Source of the DNA: Nageia nagi
Taxonomy: Eukaryota; Pinophyta
Length of the DNA stretch: 64,000 nt
Direction: 5' to 3'
NCBI GenBank assembly: GCA_050084985.1
Contig: JBITNC010000001.1
Span: 140,492,001-140,556,000 of the forward strand
The notes beneath the pieces were generated by a model, which was given only the letters and a program-made list of their open reading frames with translations, searched no databases and was not told the origin of the DNA. This document shows positions 1 to 10,200 of the stretch, in pieces (within the stretch, counting starts at the first letter, position 1; the number at the start of each line of letters is the position of its first letter). The translations under genes and the position numbers were made by a program.

Positions 1-714
1 TCCTAATTCCTTGGACTTCAAGGTTAGAGATATCACCTATCACAACCGCATCTTATACTTGTGAAAGTTTTCAAATTTTTCATTTTCAAAGCATAGGTGA
101 TTAGTGCAACCAGAATCATCAATTCAGTTAGACAGAAAAGAGTGAATCATGGATAAGAGTTTCCTCATGCTTCAATAGGTGCCTAGAAAGGTTCTCAAGG
201 GAGAAGACTTCATCATCATCATCAAGCTTTATTTCTATAACCGTTACAAAGTTTCTAAACTTTGAAGAATGATGAACACCATGAACTCATCATTTATCCA
301 ATTGCACCCACAAGCAACAAGTTGGGTTCTTAGGTCAATGATTTTGTTCAAATAGATAGCCACATTTTCATCTTTCCCTTGACGAGATTGAAGCAACTTT
401 TGGAGAATGGTACATCTTTTTGAAAAATTTGAACCAAGGTAGATTTGCTTAAGCTTGTCCTATGCTTCTTTTGCCAAGGTTGAAGAGAAAATCATTAGAA
501 GCACATCATCTGAAATTGCACGGTAAATCATGGAGGGTGCCAACTCATTCTTTGTGTTGTAAGCCTTTAGTGCCTTCTCATCTGCTGGAGGTACAAGGTT
601 TTCATTCACTATTTGCCAAAGCTTCATTGCTTGCAATTCAGCTTTCATCTGTGGTTTCCAAATCTCATAGTTAGAACCATTAAGAATGTGTTTGGGTAAA
701 AAAGATTCTCCCAT
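1..714 (-). pseudogene. Ty1/copia gag-protease remnant (copy A)
   Basis: The first 84 codons (714 down to 460) read as a copia Gag N terminus, with the phrase NGSNYEIWKPQMKAELQA typical of retrotransposon Gag (UBN2 group). The frame then carries a TAG but continues with the 'DKLKQIYLG.NFSKR' and 'LLQSRQGKDENVAIYLN' Gag motifs. Near positions 125-60 it reaches a protease-like DSGCTNHLCF. The same blocks occur in copy B at 57.9-58.9 kb, but here the zinc-knuckle stretch between Gag and protease is missing, so there is an internal deletion. The rest of pol lies before base 1 or is lost. The assignment to copia is firm; the element is dead. Confidence 0.85.
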
Positions 715-1599
715 TTGCTACACAAGAATGTGAAATAATAAACATGTGGTTTTAATAAACAACATTAAATATTAAGTTTTAACCAAGTAAATAATATAAG
801 TTACATTTAATATTAAAGACATGCTTGATTTGATTCATAAGTGCAAATGTTTTACAATTCAAATAATAACCCATGTACCCAAATACATTTTTCATCTCAA
901 GAACCGTAGATGTAAAGTGACGTTGAGGTTTGTTTTCTTGTCTAAAATTAGGCCTTCACCTGGATGCCTATACAATTGGAGCTCAGGTCCTACCAATCCT
1001 CAACCAGTTCCCCTTGGGTAGCATTATATTCTCACAAGGAAAAGTACTAGCTATTTTCCAAGGTTTCGATGTTTATTGGATCGGTCAAATTATTAATCTT
1101 GATTAGGTTTCAAGTTGTCCTCTTAGGTTATCAGGATAATCTCTGAATGGATATGCTGATATGTGGTATCACTACACACATACGTGTCCACCTATTAGAA
1201 TTCAATCCAGACCAACAGAGGATTTAGGGGCAAGAAAGAAGTATGACTTTTCACCATTTTGATCATCGAACTTAAAGGCTTCAGTTCGTCTGTCCTCACC
1301 TTATGGCTCTCCAAACAAGTGTTGCAGAATTTACGTGTTGATGTGTTCATTTTAGGGGGTTGCTCATATCAATGTTTGCGTTTTTGTTTGCATAAGCAAA
1401 TAAATCAAAGTACAAAACATGAAATAACAGAGCATAAATAAAACATCATCTATTCATAACTTAAAACCTAAGTGTCTAATAGGTTTTATTTACTAACCCC
1501 TAAAGGACATCTTTACACAAGTCCATATTTTGCTCAAGTTCATTTTGCAAAAAAAAAAATGAGATACTTAAGCATAAGCATGTATTAATTTCAAAAAAT

Positions 1600-2085
1600 T
1601 GCATAAGTTATCTTTGCCTGAATGCTAAATACTCAACATGTATCTTTTAACTAAAGGAATTAAATCCTAAGCATACAACATTAATTTAAAAAATTGAAGT
1701 CCTAAGCATGCAACATTAACTTAAAAATTAAGTACTAAGCATGGATTTATTAACTTAAATTTTTTAAGTAATAAGCATAAGTGCTAATCTTAAGGATGCA
1801 TCATTTAAGTACTAAGCATGTACCATTAACTTAAAATATTAAGTTCTAAGTATGCAACATTAACTTACAGAGGCATTTAAAATTTCTAAGTAATAAATAT
1901 GCATTTTTTTTGCAAATCATAACTAGTCCATTCATAAAAAATTAGAAGGCTTAAGCATGCATCTTAAAATTTTAAGTTCTAAGCATTAACTTAAAAAATT
2001 AAGTCCTTAAGCATGCATTATTTAACTTAGCAAATTTAAAACCTAAGCATATAACTTAAAAAATTAAGTAAAAAAAAAAATGCAT
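1600..2085. repeat. Degenerate ~35-40-bp tandem repeat
   Basis: The words 'ctaagcatgcaacattaac' and 'ttaaaaattaagt' recur with substitutions about every 35-40 bp across this segment, giving an imperfect A/T-rich minisatellite inside the copia A leader. The unit differs from the repeats in the corresponding part of copy B. Confidence 0.6.
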
Positions 2086-2611
2086 CAAACTTTGAGTAAG
2101 AAGAAAAATTATGCAAATTCTTCCCTTTTTACTTAAAGTTGTTCTCCTAAAAATAGTATACTTAGCTTAACTTAATACTTTATTCTTTAAATGTATGCCA
2201 AAAAAGGTAAACATCCAATCTAATGTTAAGTAAATACACTTTATATTCCTTCAATAGCATTACTAAATTAAAGTAGTATTCCCCATCTCTTTGCTTAAAC
2301 AAATTTTATATTTTAACCACAATTTGGCTCAAAGTAAGAGAGCTTTTAAGGGGAAATGAAGAATTTTGTCCCTTTATTTGCTTTAAGGTAAAGTAATTAA
2401 ACTCATCATGACAAACCTTAAATTTGGAGTAAAAGTGCTTCTAAATGTATTAAGTAGAAAGACTTGCTTTGTAAGAAATTAAGTATACATCAACATCCTG
2501 CAAAGAATTAAATGCAATTTGGAGCCTTATACTCCACGCTAAGCTAGTTAAAGCTTAGTTGGTAGAGGACAAAAAAATGCAAGCAATGTTTTGGAAAACA
2601 AGAGTAATTAA

Positions 2612-2775
2612 GGGTTGAGCAAAGTGGAGAGGAGGGAGGAGGAGTTGGCGGAGGAAGGGTGGAGCAGTGCAGGCCGTCGGGGGGTTGTAGGCAATCATAG
2701 TGGCGGTGGGCGGCGCTATAGGCCGCCCCGCGTGCACCCAGCGGCAGGCGTTGGGGCCATGAGCCGCCTAGCGGT
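2612..2775. other. GC-rich patch in copia A leader
   Basis: An island of G-rich then GC-rich sequence (for example 'ggcggtgggcggcgctatag') sits in an otherwise strongly AT-rich leader and ends in a poly-T run. Copy B has a GC-rich minisatellite at a broadly similar leader position (60.37-60.72 kb). No coding sense is visible. Retained CpGs are unusual for this window. Confidence 0.5.
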
Positions 2776-3426
2776 TTTTTTTTTTTTATTTATATAAATT
2801 TATTTAAAAAAAAGCTTTGGAAATTTTGTAGCAGAACTCTAAAAAATTGTGCCTTCATTTAAAAATTTTTGTAGCAAAACTCTAAAAAAAATTGCCCTCT
2901 CTTTTTTTTTGTAAAAGCTCATGCCTTCATTTTATAGTAACATATTAAGCAAAAAATACAACTAACTTTAAAAAAATGTTAGTATATATACGAGAAATTT
3001 CACAATAACATATTACTATTTTAAGCAAATAGTACTAACATAAAGAATATTAGTATATATTGCAATTTTCATTATATATTGCTATTAAACAAATGTTGTG
3101 ATAAATTGAACTAACACATACATTTAATTATAATATGCAAAAAAAAAATACAATTTTTGTATACTAATCCTTTAAAAGAATTGTAGCAATTTAAAAATTG
3201 CAAGTAACATAGAGGATTAGTAAAAAAAATTGCAACTTGTTAATCATAATTTAAAAAGGACTAACACATAGCAAGTAATATGTTAGGAGCATCATGTAAT
3301 AATCCATAAAATAACCAAGGAGAAGAAAATTTGTACCTTTTCTTAGTTTTACCTTACCAATAGAGTGTAAGATTTGGAATGAAGAAAAGCTTCCACACCA
3401 AGGATGAGAAGAGGAGCTTCCAAATA

Positions 3427-3438
3427 GCTTTGATACCA
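3427..3438 (-). other. Primer-binding site (initiator-Met tRNA type), copia A
   Basis: The minus strand reads TGGTATCAAAGC, one mismatch from the usual plant copia site TGGTATCAGAGC. It lies two bases inside the LTR edge at 3441, which fixes the element's orientation as minus and this LTR as its 5' LTR. Confidence 0.8.
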
Positions 3439-3440
3439 AA

Positions 3441-3941
3441 TGAGAGATTTGAATTATGACAAGAACAATCCTAAACTACCAAGATCATATGAAAGCTCTC
3501 AATTCACATCTAACTATCACACAAAGCAATCTCACAAAGATAACACAAGATGTAAGTGGTTCCTCCAACTTGGAGTACATCCACTAACTAGATCTTTATT
3601 TCAATCACAAATACAACTCTCTTACAATCCTCCTAATCTTTTCTCCTAACCACTATCCTATAGCATAACTTTACTCCACAATTGGTGTGTGATCACAAAG
3701 AGGGAGCCTTCTATTTATAGGCCAAAATCCCTCTATGGATCACCTTTTTATCCAATGTACAAAAACATTACATGCACATTCTTTTACCCAAAGGGCATGC
3801 TCATGACATGGAGTGTAGGGCAAGTTACATTATCATATTCATTTAAATACTTAAGATATCAAATGATACTATTAAGTAACAGCGAACTTACATAGAAGAT
3901 TTAATACAAATCTTTACAATAATGCATTATACATTCCAACA
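3441..3941 (-). mobile_element. 5' LTR of copia copy A
   Basis: On the plus strand the segment opens with TG (tgagagattt) next to the primer site and closes with CA. On the minus strand it begins TGTTGGAATGTATAATGC, a classic copia LTR start. It is about 501 bp. It aligns by eye with LTRs at 27292-27769 and 61565-61981 over shared words such as 'accaagatc', 'gtccactaacta' and 'ctatttataag' (TATA region). The partner LTR and any target duplication lie outside the window. Confidence 0.8.
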
Positions 3942-3999
3942 AATTAAATACTTTAATTGTGGAACGATGGGTTTTTATTTTAGTTCGTTATGTATAGTT

Positions 4000-4136
4000 G
4001 AGGACCTTAATATGCCAATAATGTTGTATTAATTTAATCAAGGCCATTATATTTGTAAATACAATATTAGTCTTTAGTAATGAGACGTTGCATATTTCTA
4101 GCTTTGATAATGTAATATTGGCATTAGATGGTCCTC
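4000..4136. repeat. 137-bp foldback (imperfect inverted repeat)
   Basis: The left end (gaggaccttaatatgccaat) reads almost as the reverse complement of the right end (attggcattagatggtcctc), giving arms of about 28-30 nt with a few mismatches around an AT-rich centre. It could be a small MITE-like or foldback element. No clear target-site duplication was found. Confidence 0.5.
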
Positions 4137-4139
4137 TTG

Positions 4140-4705
4140 TCATTAGTGTTCCCCTCTTCGAGATAGAGCATCCACCTAGGTGAGTACACTAATTTCGAGG
4201 CATCATTAGGACTCCCAAGCTTGGACGTGGCACATTTGGAGAGGAATTCGGCATCACTAGGCATTAAAGAGCTCTCCTCCTTAAACGTTGGGCTTATGTG
4301 GACTCCAAGACCCCATTTTGGGCATATGTGGACTCCAAGACCCCACGTTGGGCATTTAGACACTCTAGGACCCCACGCCACACCCCAGGAGGCATCCTTG
4401 GACATGGCACTAATTTCGGGAAGCATTAAAGGCCCTATTACTCCAACATTGCATTTCTAGGCCCTTGGATGCGATCTCGTTTATCCCAAGGCTCTCCATC
4501 TTGGACGTTGACATCAAGAGCACACGAATCACCGCTCTCCACCATTATATTATCTCAATGCAAAATTAGAAGACAGACTACCTCTCCTATATAAGGAGGA
4601 TTACTGGAATACACAAGAGATGTTGAATTGATGATTAAACCCCTTTTTATCGAACTAAGTGTGAGTACTCTTTCTTCGCCACTTGTGGAGTAATTTGCAT
4701 TTGAG
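4140..4705 (+). mobile_element. Possible solo or truncated LTR with TATA box
   Basis: The segment has a TATA motif at 4588-4595 (TATATAAG, framed by ctcct/aggag) followed by a start-site-sized spacer. A 'gca' end near 4700 is followed by GGTATCAAGG, a poor match to a tRNA-Met primer site. Downstream to about 4890 a plus-strand frame with gag-like acidic content is open. No second LTR is visible, so this is inferred from layout only; it could be unrelated unique DNA. Confidence 0.3.
4291..4380 (+). repeat. 3 x 30-bp tandem repeat
   Basis: Three head-to-tail 30-bp units start at 4291, 4321 and 4351. Units one and two share 'tgtggactccaagacccca'; the third is more diverged. The array lies in the LTR-like segment, where short direct repeats often sit in U3 enhancer regions. 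Confidence 0.8.
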
Positions 4706-5226
4706 GTATCAAGGTGATTGAAGGCTACCCTTGAGTTTACTTCAGCCATTTGGGAGAGGAACATTGTTGGTTCCATCATAGAGGAGCAGGGAAGCCCTGA
4801 GCTTGTCCTTATTGTTGTTGAGATTGGTGAGGCCCTAGCGCCATCCACAATAACCCTATTGGAGGCAACCTTTGTGGACGCTCCTTAGGCACCAAAAATA
4901 TATATTGTAATTGCGCTACTCTCATTACTACATCAATACAATTACATTATTGCTGTCATTCTGCTGTTACTGTCTCCTTGTGCTTGGAGGTTGGGTATGA
5001 AGTGCTACTTTCATAGTATAAAATTTGTCTTTGCTTCCTTGTTGCAACGTTGAGCATCTGTGAACACTTGGTTTGTTTACCATCATTTTAGTATTTCTAG
5101 CTAGATGTTGGAGTGTTTGTGCATTTTTAAGCTTGATTGGCTAGATCCAGAGTTAGAAGGCAAAAGTCCCTCTCCTAGGGTACATTTGAGCATGATCCGT
5201 TGATTTGGGATCATCGCAAACAACTC

Positions 5227-6312
5227 CTAACTGAACAAGGCATAACCATAACCAGCTGTGATTCCAGGATTCCAAATCAACTGTATGTCAGCATCGAAGT
5301 ACTCTTCTATAACAACGATCTTCTCTTCTTTTGCAGAAAACAAAACTGTCATAACACCATTTACAATTTTAGCCTCCTTCACAATTGCTTTATACTTAAA
5401 AAACGAAGGCCATTCCATATTGGCAGCAAAAGATAATGTAGATGGCCCACTTTCATCTCCAAATCTTGAATGTGAGATATCAACACCAATGATTAGTGAA
5501 GGCAGTTCACAAACTTTCTTTACAGCAGCATATGGTTGCTTATTATCTCTTTGGGGCATAATGCAGAGAATATGATCAAGAGGCTAACTGAATCTTTCTT
5601 GATACTTATCTATAAGATATTCTACTACACCATCAACGTTGCCATTCTTATGTACAACATTATTATTAAGAAATACAAGATGCTGTATGTAAGGATTGGC
5701 ATCTAGAGTTGGGACTCGGAAATTTTTTCCAGAGTGCTTCAAGCCTTTTAATGATCTTGTACTTGGAATTGAGAAAGATCTTTTAGATTCTAATGGTAAA
5801 CATGAAGAAAGGGTTTTCTCAGCACAAATTTCTTGTCATACATTTGCAGAATTACAGTCATTCTCAGTATCACACTTAGAGACATCTTCCTTGAATGGGC
5901 ATTTCAAGTAGGTTCCTACCTTGCTACTTTCAGTCAAAACATTGGAACCGTAACTGTCCTTTATCCTTTGCGATGTTGAAAATTTCAGAACTGGGTCTAC
6001 AGCTACAGCTTCCTGGATGTTGCCTTTGCTAATGGCAGACTTTTCCAGAACTGTTAAAGTTTGATTCACAGTTCGAATTGGCCCTGTATGAACTTTGGAA
6101 CCATCCATGTCTTTTTTTCTATTGAGATCAATGTTGCTTCTTTCAAGGGCCTCTTGTTCAAAAGTAATGATTTCCAGTATCTTCGCATTATGTAAGCTGA
6201 CATCCTTATAACTCCTTGTCATATTGTCACTTTCTCTTGATTCAACTGAAGATCTATAGCCAAATCGTAATAGTGTTTCAGTTGAATTCGCCATACAATA
6301 CTCTGAATGCAT
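5227..6312 (-). pseudogene. Argonaute PIWI-domain fragment with upstream ORF of unknown origin
   Basis: One minus-strand frame stays open from 6312 to 5227 except for TGA at 5836-5838 and TAG at 5584-5586. The C-terminal 110 codons match plant Argonaute proteins. HILCIMPQRDNK and YAAVKKVCE resemble the '..VILPD..YGDLKRICE' stretch. 'PSLIIGVDISHSRFGDESGP', followed by ST, then WP...KY.A.V, resembles the first catalytic-Asp region (PTI.GADVTHP.PGEDS.PS.....W.E..KY). About 60 residues normally between these blocks are missing. The second catalytic Asp and the His are not present. The N-terminal 158 codons (from MHSEYCMANST) resemble nothing I know. It is a broken fragment with no small-RNA function expected. 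Confidence 0.55.
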
Positions 6313-6468
6313 CTGACAAAATTTTGGCTCACCAACTTCAATGATCTATTCCCCCAATTCGAGTGCGCAGTTACTTGTGACATCTTGTTGATAAGAAAGA
6401 TACCTTTTCTTTAAAATTTTACCATCATTGGTGGACAAAATTTCCTTATTGGCTGGTATAGCCTTCGA

Positions 6469-6884
6469 TTAAAGCAAAACTAGCCCTTGCTGCTGCTGAG
6501 ACAAATATAGAGGACAATGTAAATCTGCTGCAGACTCTTCATATGGAAGAAATACGTTAGTGCCAGAATTATGTCTAGGCATTGATACCTTCTTATGCAA
6601 TTCAGCATTTGACAATCGCTCTACCCTGTCCAAACATTTCTTGCCTGCCTCTGTCAAATAGCCACCCATTGTCTTACACTCTTTTTTGTATACACATATC
6701 AGCAGGTTAATCGTACCCTCATGGATTTCCAATGTAAGCATGTATGGAAGAGAATCATTGCCAACAAAGAAGCACATAAGACAAAGTTGTCCACAAGTTG
6801 TTCAAAGCCAATCCCAAAGGGAGGATTCAACATCCTCATATCACACTCTTCGAATGCAGCTGCCATAAATTCTGTCCCAGTAGT
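6469..6884 (-). pseudogene. Unidentified ORF between AGO-like and enolase-like fragments
   Basis: A 102-codon frame (6777-6469), including [20 protein letters not shown] and a QQQQ run, follows a short stretch in another frame with [20 protein letters not shown]. The two probably belong to one frame-shifted reading unit. I do not recognise it. It could be coding sequence of the same parent gene as a neighbour or spacer; no motif allows a function. Confidence 0.25.
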
Positions 6885-6965
6885 AATGATTTTTGAGTCA
6901 TATTTTTGATCTCTGCTGTCATAAAATTCAGATGCAACAACATCCATGCCAATCACAACAGGAAC
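6885..6965 (-). pseudogene. Enolase fragment
   Basis: The minus strand encodes VVIGMDVVASEFYDSRDQKY, differing by one Val from the highly conserved enolase stretch VVIGMDVAASEFY with the following '.KYDL'. The preceding residues NMALEIKGLVN, one frame away, could correspond to the enolase helix before it, implying a frameshift at about 6960. Only some 25-40 residues of the roughly 440-residue glycolytic enzyme are visible, so this is a captured or relic fragment. Confidence 0.5.
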
Positions 6966-6969
6966 AATT

Positions 6970-7480
6970 AACCAAACCTTTGATTTCCAATGCCATGTTA
7001 ACAACTAAGGTCCCAACACAGCAGCCAATGAAAGTAGGCAGACCCACAGTTGGTAGTATGTTTTTGTATGAAGGAACCATTGCAAAAGAAGGCTCAACAA
7101 TACCAACAAGATTGGAAAGAAAATTCCAAAACTTGTGACTGAATGGAATTTTGAAATAAGAAACATATTCCTTTTTTAGACGAGCACAGTAATCTGCATT
7201 AAGAGGAAATAAAGTTGCTCCCATATTGTCAATCTGCTCTTGACTGTAATGAAGCTTCTCCTTGATACGCTCACTATAGACAGCAGATGTATATGTCAAA
7301 CCACAACATCCCTTGGCATAATATAGAAAAGCAGCCAAATAAAGTAGTGAAGACTTCTAAATCCCTTTCTTCTCTATCCATTCAAGGTAGTCTTTCACTT
7401 CATATGCAGGTTCAACCAAGTGACTCTCACAATAGAGACGATAGCCTAGATACTCACAACTGAAAGACAAAACAAAAGGC
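6970..7480 (-). pseudogene. Possible nodulin-like/MFS transporter fragment
   Basis: A frame open from 7338 (and, past one stop, from about 7460) reads YAKGCCGLTYTSAVYSERIK, then EKLHYSQEQIDNMGA. This resembles the first membrane segment of plant nodulin-like (NFD4-type) transporters, where '..G.TY.F.VYS..IK..L.YDQ..ID..G' is conserved. The continuation (FSHKFWNFLSNLVGIVEPSF) is partly hydrophobic but I cannot align it. The identification is tentative. The fragment lies directly upstream of the enolase piece on the same strand. Confidence 0.3.
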
Positions 7481-7698
7481 TATTTTTCTTGCTCATTTTT
7501 AAACACTCTCTCAAGCATTGTAGGAAAAAGACTGACTTATCTGAACTCACATTGTCCTTCATAGAAAGCTACCTTGGCAAGGAATACAAATTAAAAGACA
7601 CACTATGTACAAATGATACTCCATTTCTAATCCTTTGTAATGCTTCTTCAAAACCATCTCTCACATAAATTTTTTAATCATTCTCTACTTTCTTTAGC

Positions 7699-9060
7699 TC
7701 ATTGTATTATAGAGAATTTATAGAATGACAAAGGACAATAAGTAAATACATCACCTTTCTCTTTTCCTTTGCATGGTGGTGCAGTAGGCTCAAACTCATC
7801 CAAATCAATTATATTATCAAAATCAGAAATTGGATTGTCAAAAGACAAATTGGCATTCATCTCAAATAAGGGGTTATCAACAAAACAACATGAATCATTG
7901 TAATCCAAGGGAAGTTCATCACATTCAAGTGCTAATACATTATTTCAAATCATTTCTATTGAAATCATCATGAATATTGTTCTCCCTTGGTTTGGTTTGT
8001 TAGTTTAAAATAAACCCTTTCAATGCAGGTAATGTTTACATTTCATTTCCCTCATGTATGTCATAGCTATGCCAAAATAACGAATTATTGTCATAAAAAT
8101 CGAAATTATTTTCATACCTTTCTGCAATGACTTCATAGTTGTTCCATGTTTCAAATGCTTCTTCTCCAAAATTGGACTCATCTTCATAGCTAAACATTTG
8201 ATCAGAGTCTTGTAATTATGATTTGTCTTCAACATTTCGTATCTTAAATTTTTCTTTTTTTCAATGATGGGCACAACTTCAAAATTTTTTACACAAGTTT
8301 TTTCTAAATCTGCAAGCTCTTATTTTTGATGAATAGTTTAAGTCTCTTATTCATTTCCCAAGGTTGATTCATCAACATAGTTATCATAATCAAGAGAAAA
8401 ATCTACATTTTCTCACAATGTTTAACAACATTGGTTACCAATTATGTGCAACGATAGTAGCAACCAAATTTTTCTTTCAAACATCCAATAACATAGATAA
8501 AAGTAGTTGAGATATATGATAACTTTCATTTATGATCGAAGTCATAATGTTTCTCATGGTTGCATTAACATTATTAATATGTTTTTTTCTAGCTGTAGCA
8601 ATGAAATGATAAAACATTTCATAAATCAATTCATCCATGTTCAAATGTGACAAAATGTTATTTATTCCAATTTTCGCAAATGATTCAAGTATAAAAATTG
8701 TTTTAGAAAAATAATTTGTGACATTTCCCAAACCTTAAAAACTATCAACTAACTCAAGTATTGCTCTCAATATGTCATCTTTGTAAGGAGCTTTCGGTGC
8801 GAAAATTCTCAAGACGAACAAGAAGTAACCAATATTCTTACCTTCTTATCTTTGTGATTCAACGATTCAAGTTTGCCTAATGACTTCAACATTGGAATTA
8901 TAGTTGCCTGTAACATCTGAAAATGTTATTCATTCACCATATGCAAACAATCTTCATCTTCCGCTAAGATGTAAAGGAGAATATCTTTTGGCTGAAATAA
9001 AAATCCATGTTTTTCTCCAACATAAGTAAACTTTTCTACCAATTCTTTTCTGCTCAATAG
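7699..9060 (-). pseudogene. PDS5-like cohesin-regulator pseudogene, left (inverted) copy
   Basis: The frame reads KELVEKFTYVGEKHGFLFQP, then LLYILAEDEDCLHMV, KSLGKLESLNHKDKKVRILV, then, after a frameshift, RIFAPKAPYKDDILRAILEL and 'ILESFAKIGINNILSHLNMD', 'ELIYEMFYHF'. This is the order of plant sister-chromatid cohesion protein PDS5: helix with '..LLKH.DKDV.LLVA.C..EI.RI.AP.APY.DD', then '..ILET.AK.R...VMLDL..D.LI.EMF..F'. PDS5 binds the cohesin ring on chromatin. Only the N-terminal HEAT-repeat part is present, with stops (MVNE*), followed by an acidic Asn/Asp-rich tail down to about 7700. It is the inverted counterpart of 10201-11345. Confidence 0.7.
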
Positions 9061-9555
9061 TGTTATTATTTGCAACTAAAAGTTTAATTTTCAAAAACCT
9101 TAGATATCATTTTAGTAAAATAAAAAACCTCAGGTAGTAAATCACAACAAAATCTAAATGCTCAGTTACTTCAATCGGCTCTAAATGGTAGATCATAATG
9201 ATTCATACCTATAAAATTTAGATTTGCAATTTATTTAAAAAATAAGTCAAAAATCATAAAAATTGGTAGATCTCATATCAAATTTTTTATCTTTTCAAGG
9301 TGACAATACATAGATCAACTCTCAAATATATCAAATTAGCCTTCAAAAATGTATGGAAAAATTCCCAATGCTGATGTACATATGGCTACTGATTTTTATA
9401 CGCAAAATCCTCACTTTGAAAATCCTCAATTCATGATGCCATGGTGTAGAATCTCCAAATCAGCCAAATGGGTATCTAGATATGCTCTTAACAATCAAAA
9501 CCCTTCTGAAAACTTTTGTGCGGAACTACTCATCCAATAGGTTGGTAGGGAATCA

Positions 9556-9567
9556 GCTTCGATACCA
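9556..9567 (-). other. Primer-binding-site-like motif heading left PDS5 unit
   Basis: The minus strand reads TGGTATCGAAGC, a near match to the tRNA-Met primer site TGGTATCAGAGC, followed by TGATT. The same word, TGGTATTAAAGC plus TGATT, heads the right PDS5 unit at 9800. The shared flank shows that both PDS5 copies sit at the same distance behind an LTR-retrotransposon-type priming site. Confidence 0.5.
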
Positions 9568-9568
9568 T

Positions 9569-9797
9569 TATAATATCTTTAAATTAAAATATATTAAACC
9601 CTAATTGAAATATTATGAATTTATCCAATAAAAATTTTGATATATGTAATTAAAATCAGATATAGCCATTTTGGAGTTCTTGTGTTTATTTTCTACAATA
9701 TTTCCATATCTGATTTTATTTGCATGGTTCAAAATTTTATTTAAGAAATATATATTATTTGCAGTTAAGGTTTGAAAAATTAAATTTGGGATATTAT
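9569..9797. mobile_element. Back-to-back partial LTRs between the two PDS5 units
   Basis: Bases 9657-9797 match the end of the LTR at 14765-14877 ('cttgtgtttattttct', 'atttatttgcatg', 'gggatatta'). Bases 9569 to about 9650 read on the minus strand like the same LTR end (attagggtttaat..gatatt). So the gap between the two primer sites appears to hold two short LTR ends in opposite orientation. Full 5' LTRs are missing; a deletion or palindromic recombination is inferred. Confidence 0.5.
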
Positions 9798-9799
9798 GG

Positions 9800-9811
9800 T
9801 GGTATTAAAGC
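9800..9811 (+). other. Primer-binding-site-like motif heading right PDS5 unit
   Basis: TGGTATTAAAGC lies three bases after the 'gggatattat' LTR end, at the place expected for a retrotransposon primer site. It has two differences from the standard TGGTATCAGAGC. Confidence 0.5.
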
Positions 9812-10200
9812 TGATTTCTTGCGAACTTGTGATGGAGGATTTGTGTGGAGCTGTTTGATGTGATACATGTTATTTTTGTCTAGGCTTAGATCAACATTGA
9901 AATTTTTTCTGAATACTTTGGAAGGCTAAGTTGGTATATTTGAAGGTTGATCTATGTATTACGATTTTAAAATAATTTTATAAAATTTCTGGTGTGAGAT
10001 CTAGAAATTTTTATGATTTTTAACTCATTTTTTGAATAAATTGCAGATATGAATTTTATTGACATAAATCATTGTAATTTACTATTAAGAATTGATTGAA
10101 ATTTCTGGGCATTTAGATTTTGTTGTGATTTGCTACTTAAGGTTTCTGATTTGATTTTTGCTGAAATAAGATTTAGAGTTTTTGGAGATTATATTTTTAG

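Larger units (their letters stand above)
715..3426 (-). mobile_element. Untranslated leader of copia copy A
   Basis: This long AT-rich leader lies between the primer-binding site and gag. No ORF above about 66 codons looks coding. A stretch at 930-1250 (including 'aggccttcacctggatgc' and 'ctcaggtcctaccaatcctc') recurs in copy B at 59.13-59.40 kb, which ties both leaders to one family. The leader also holds a degenerate A/T repeat (1600-2085) and a GC-rich patch (2612-2775), described separately. Confidence 0.7.

Noticed and set aside
2555-2797. ORFs on both strands in the GC-rich patch of the copia A leader
   Set aside because: Short, low-complexity and within a non-coding leader.
5258-5575. 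105-codon plus-strand ORF opposite the Argonaute-like fragment
   Set aside because: It is the antisense shadow of the minus-strand AGO frame, which has clear family motifs.
9349-9540. 63-codon plus-strand ORF between the PDS5 copies
   Set aside because: It lies in the inverted leader just behind the left primer-site motif, has no recognisable domain and is probably chance.
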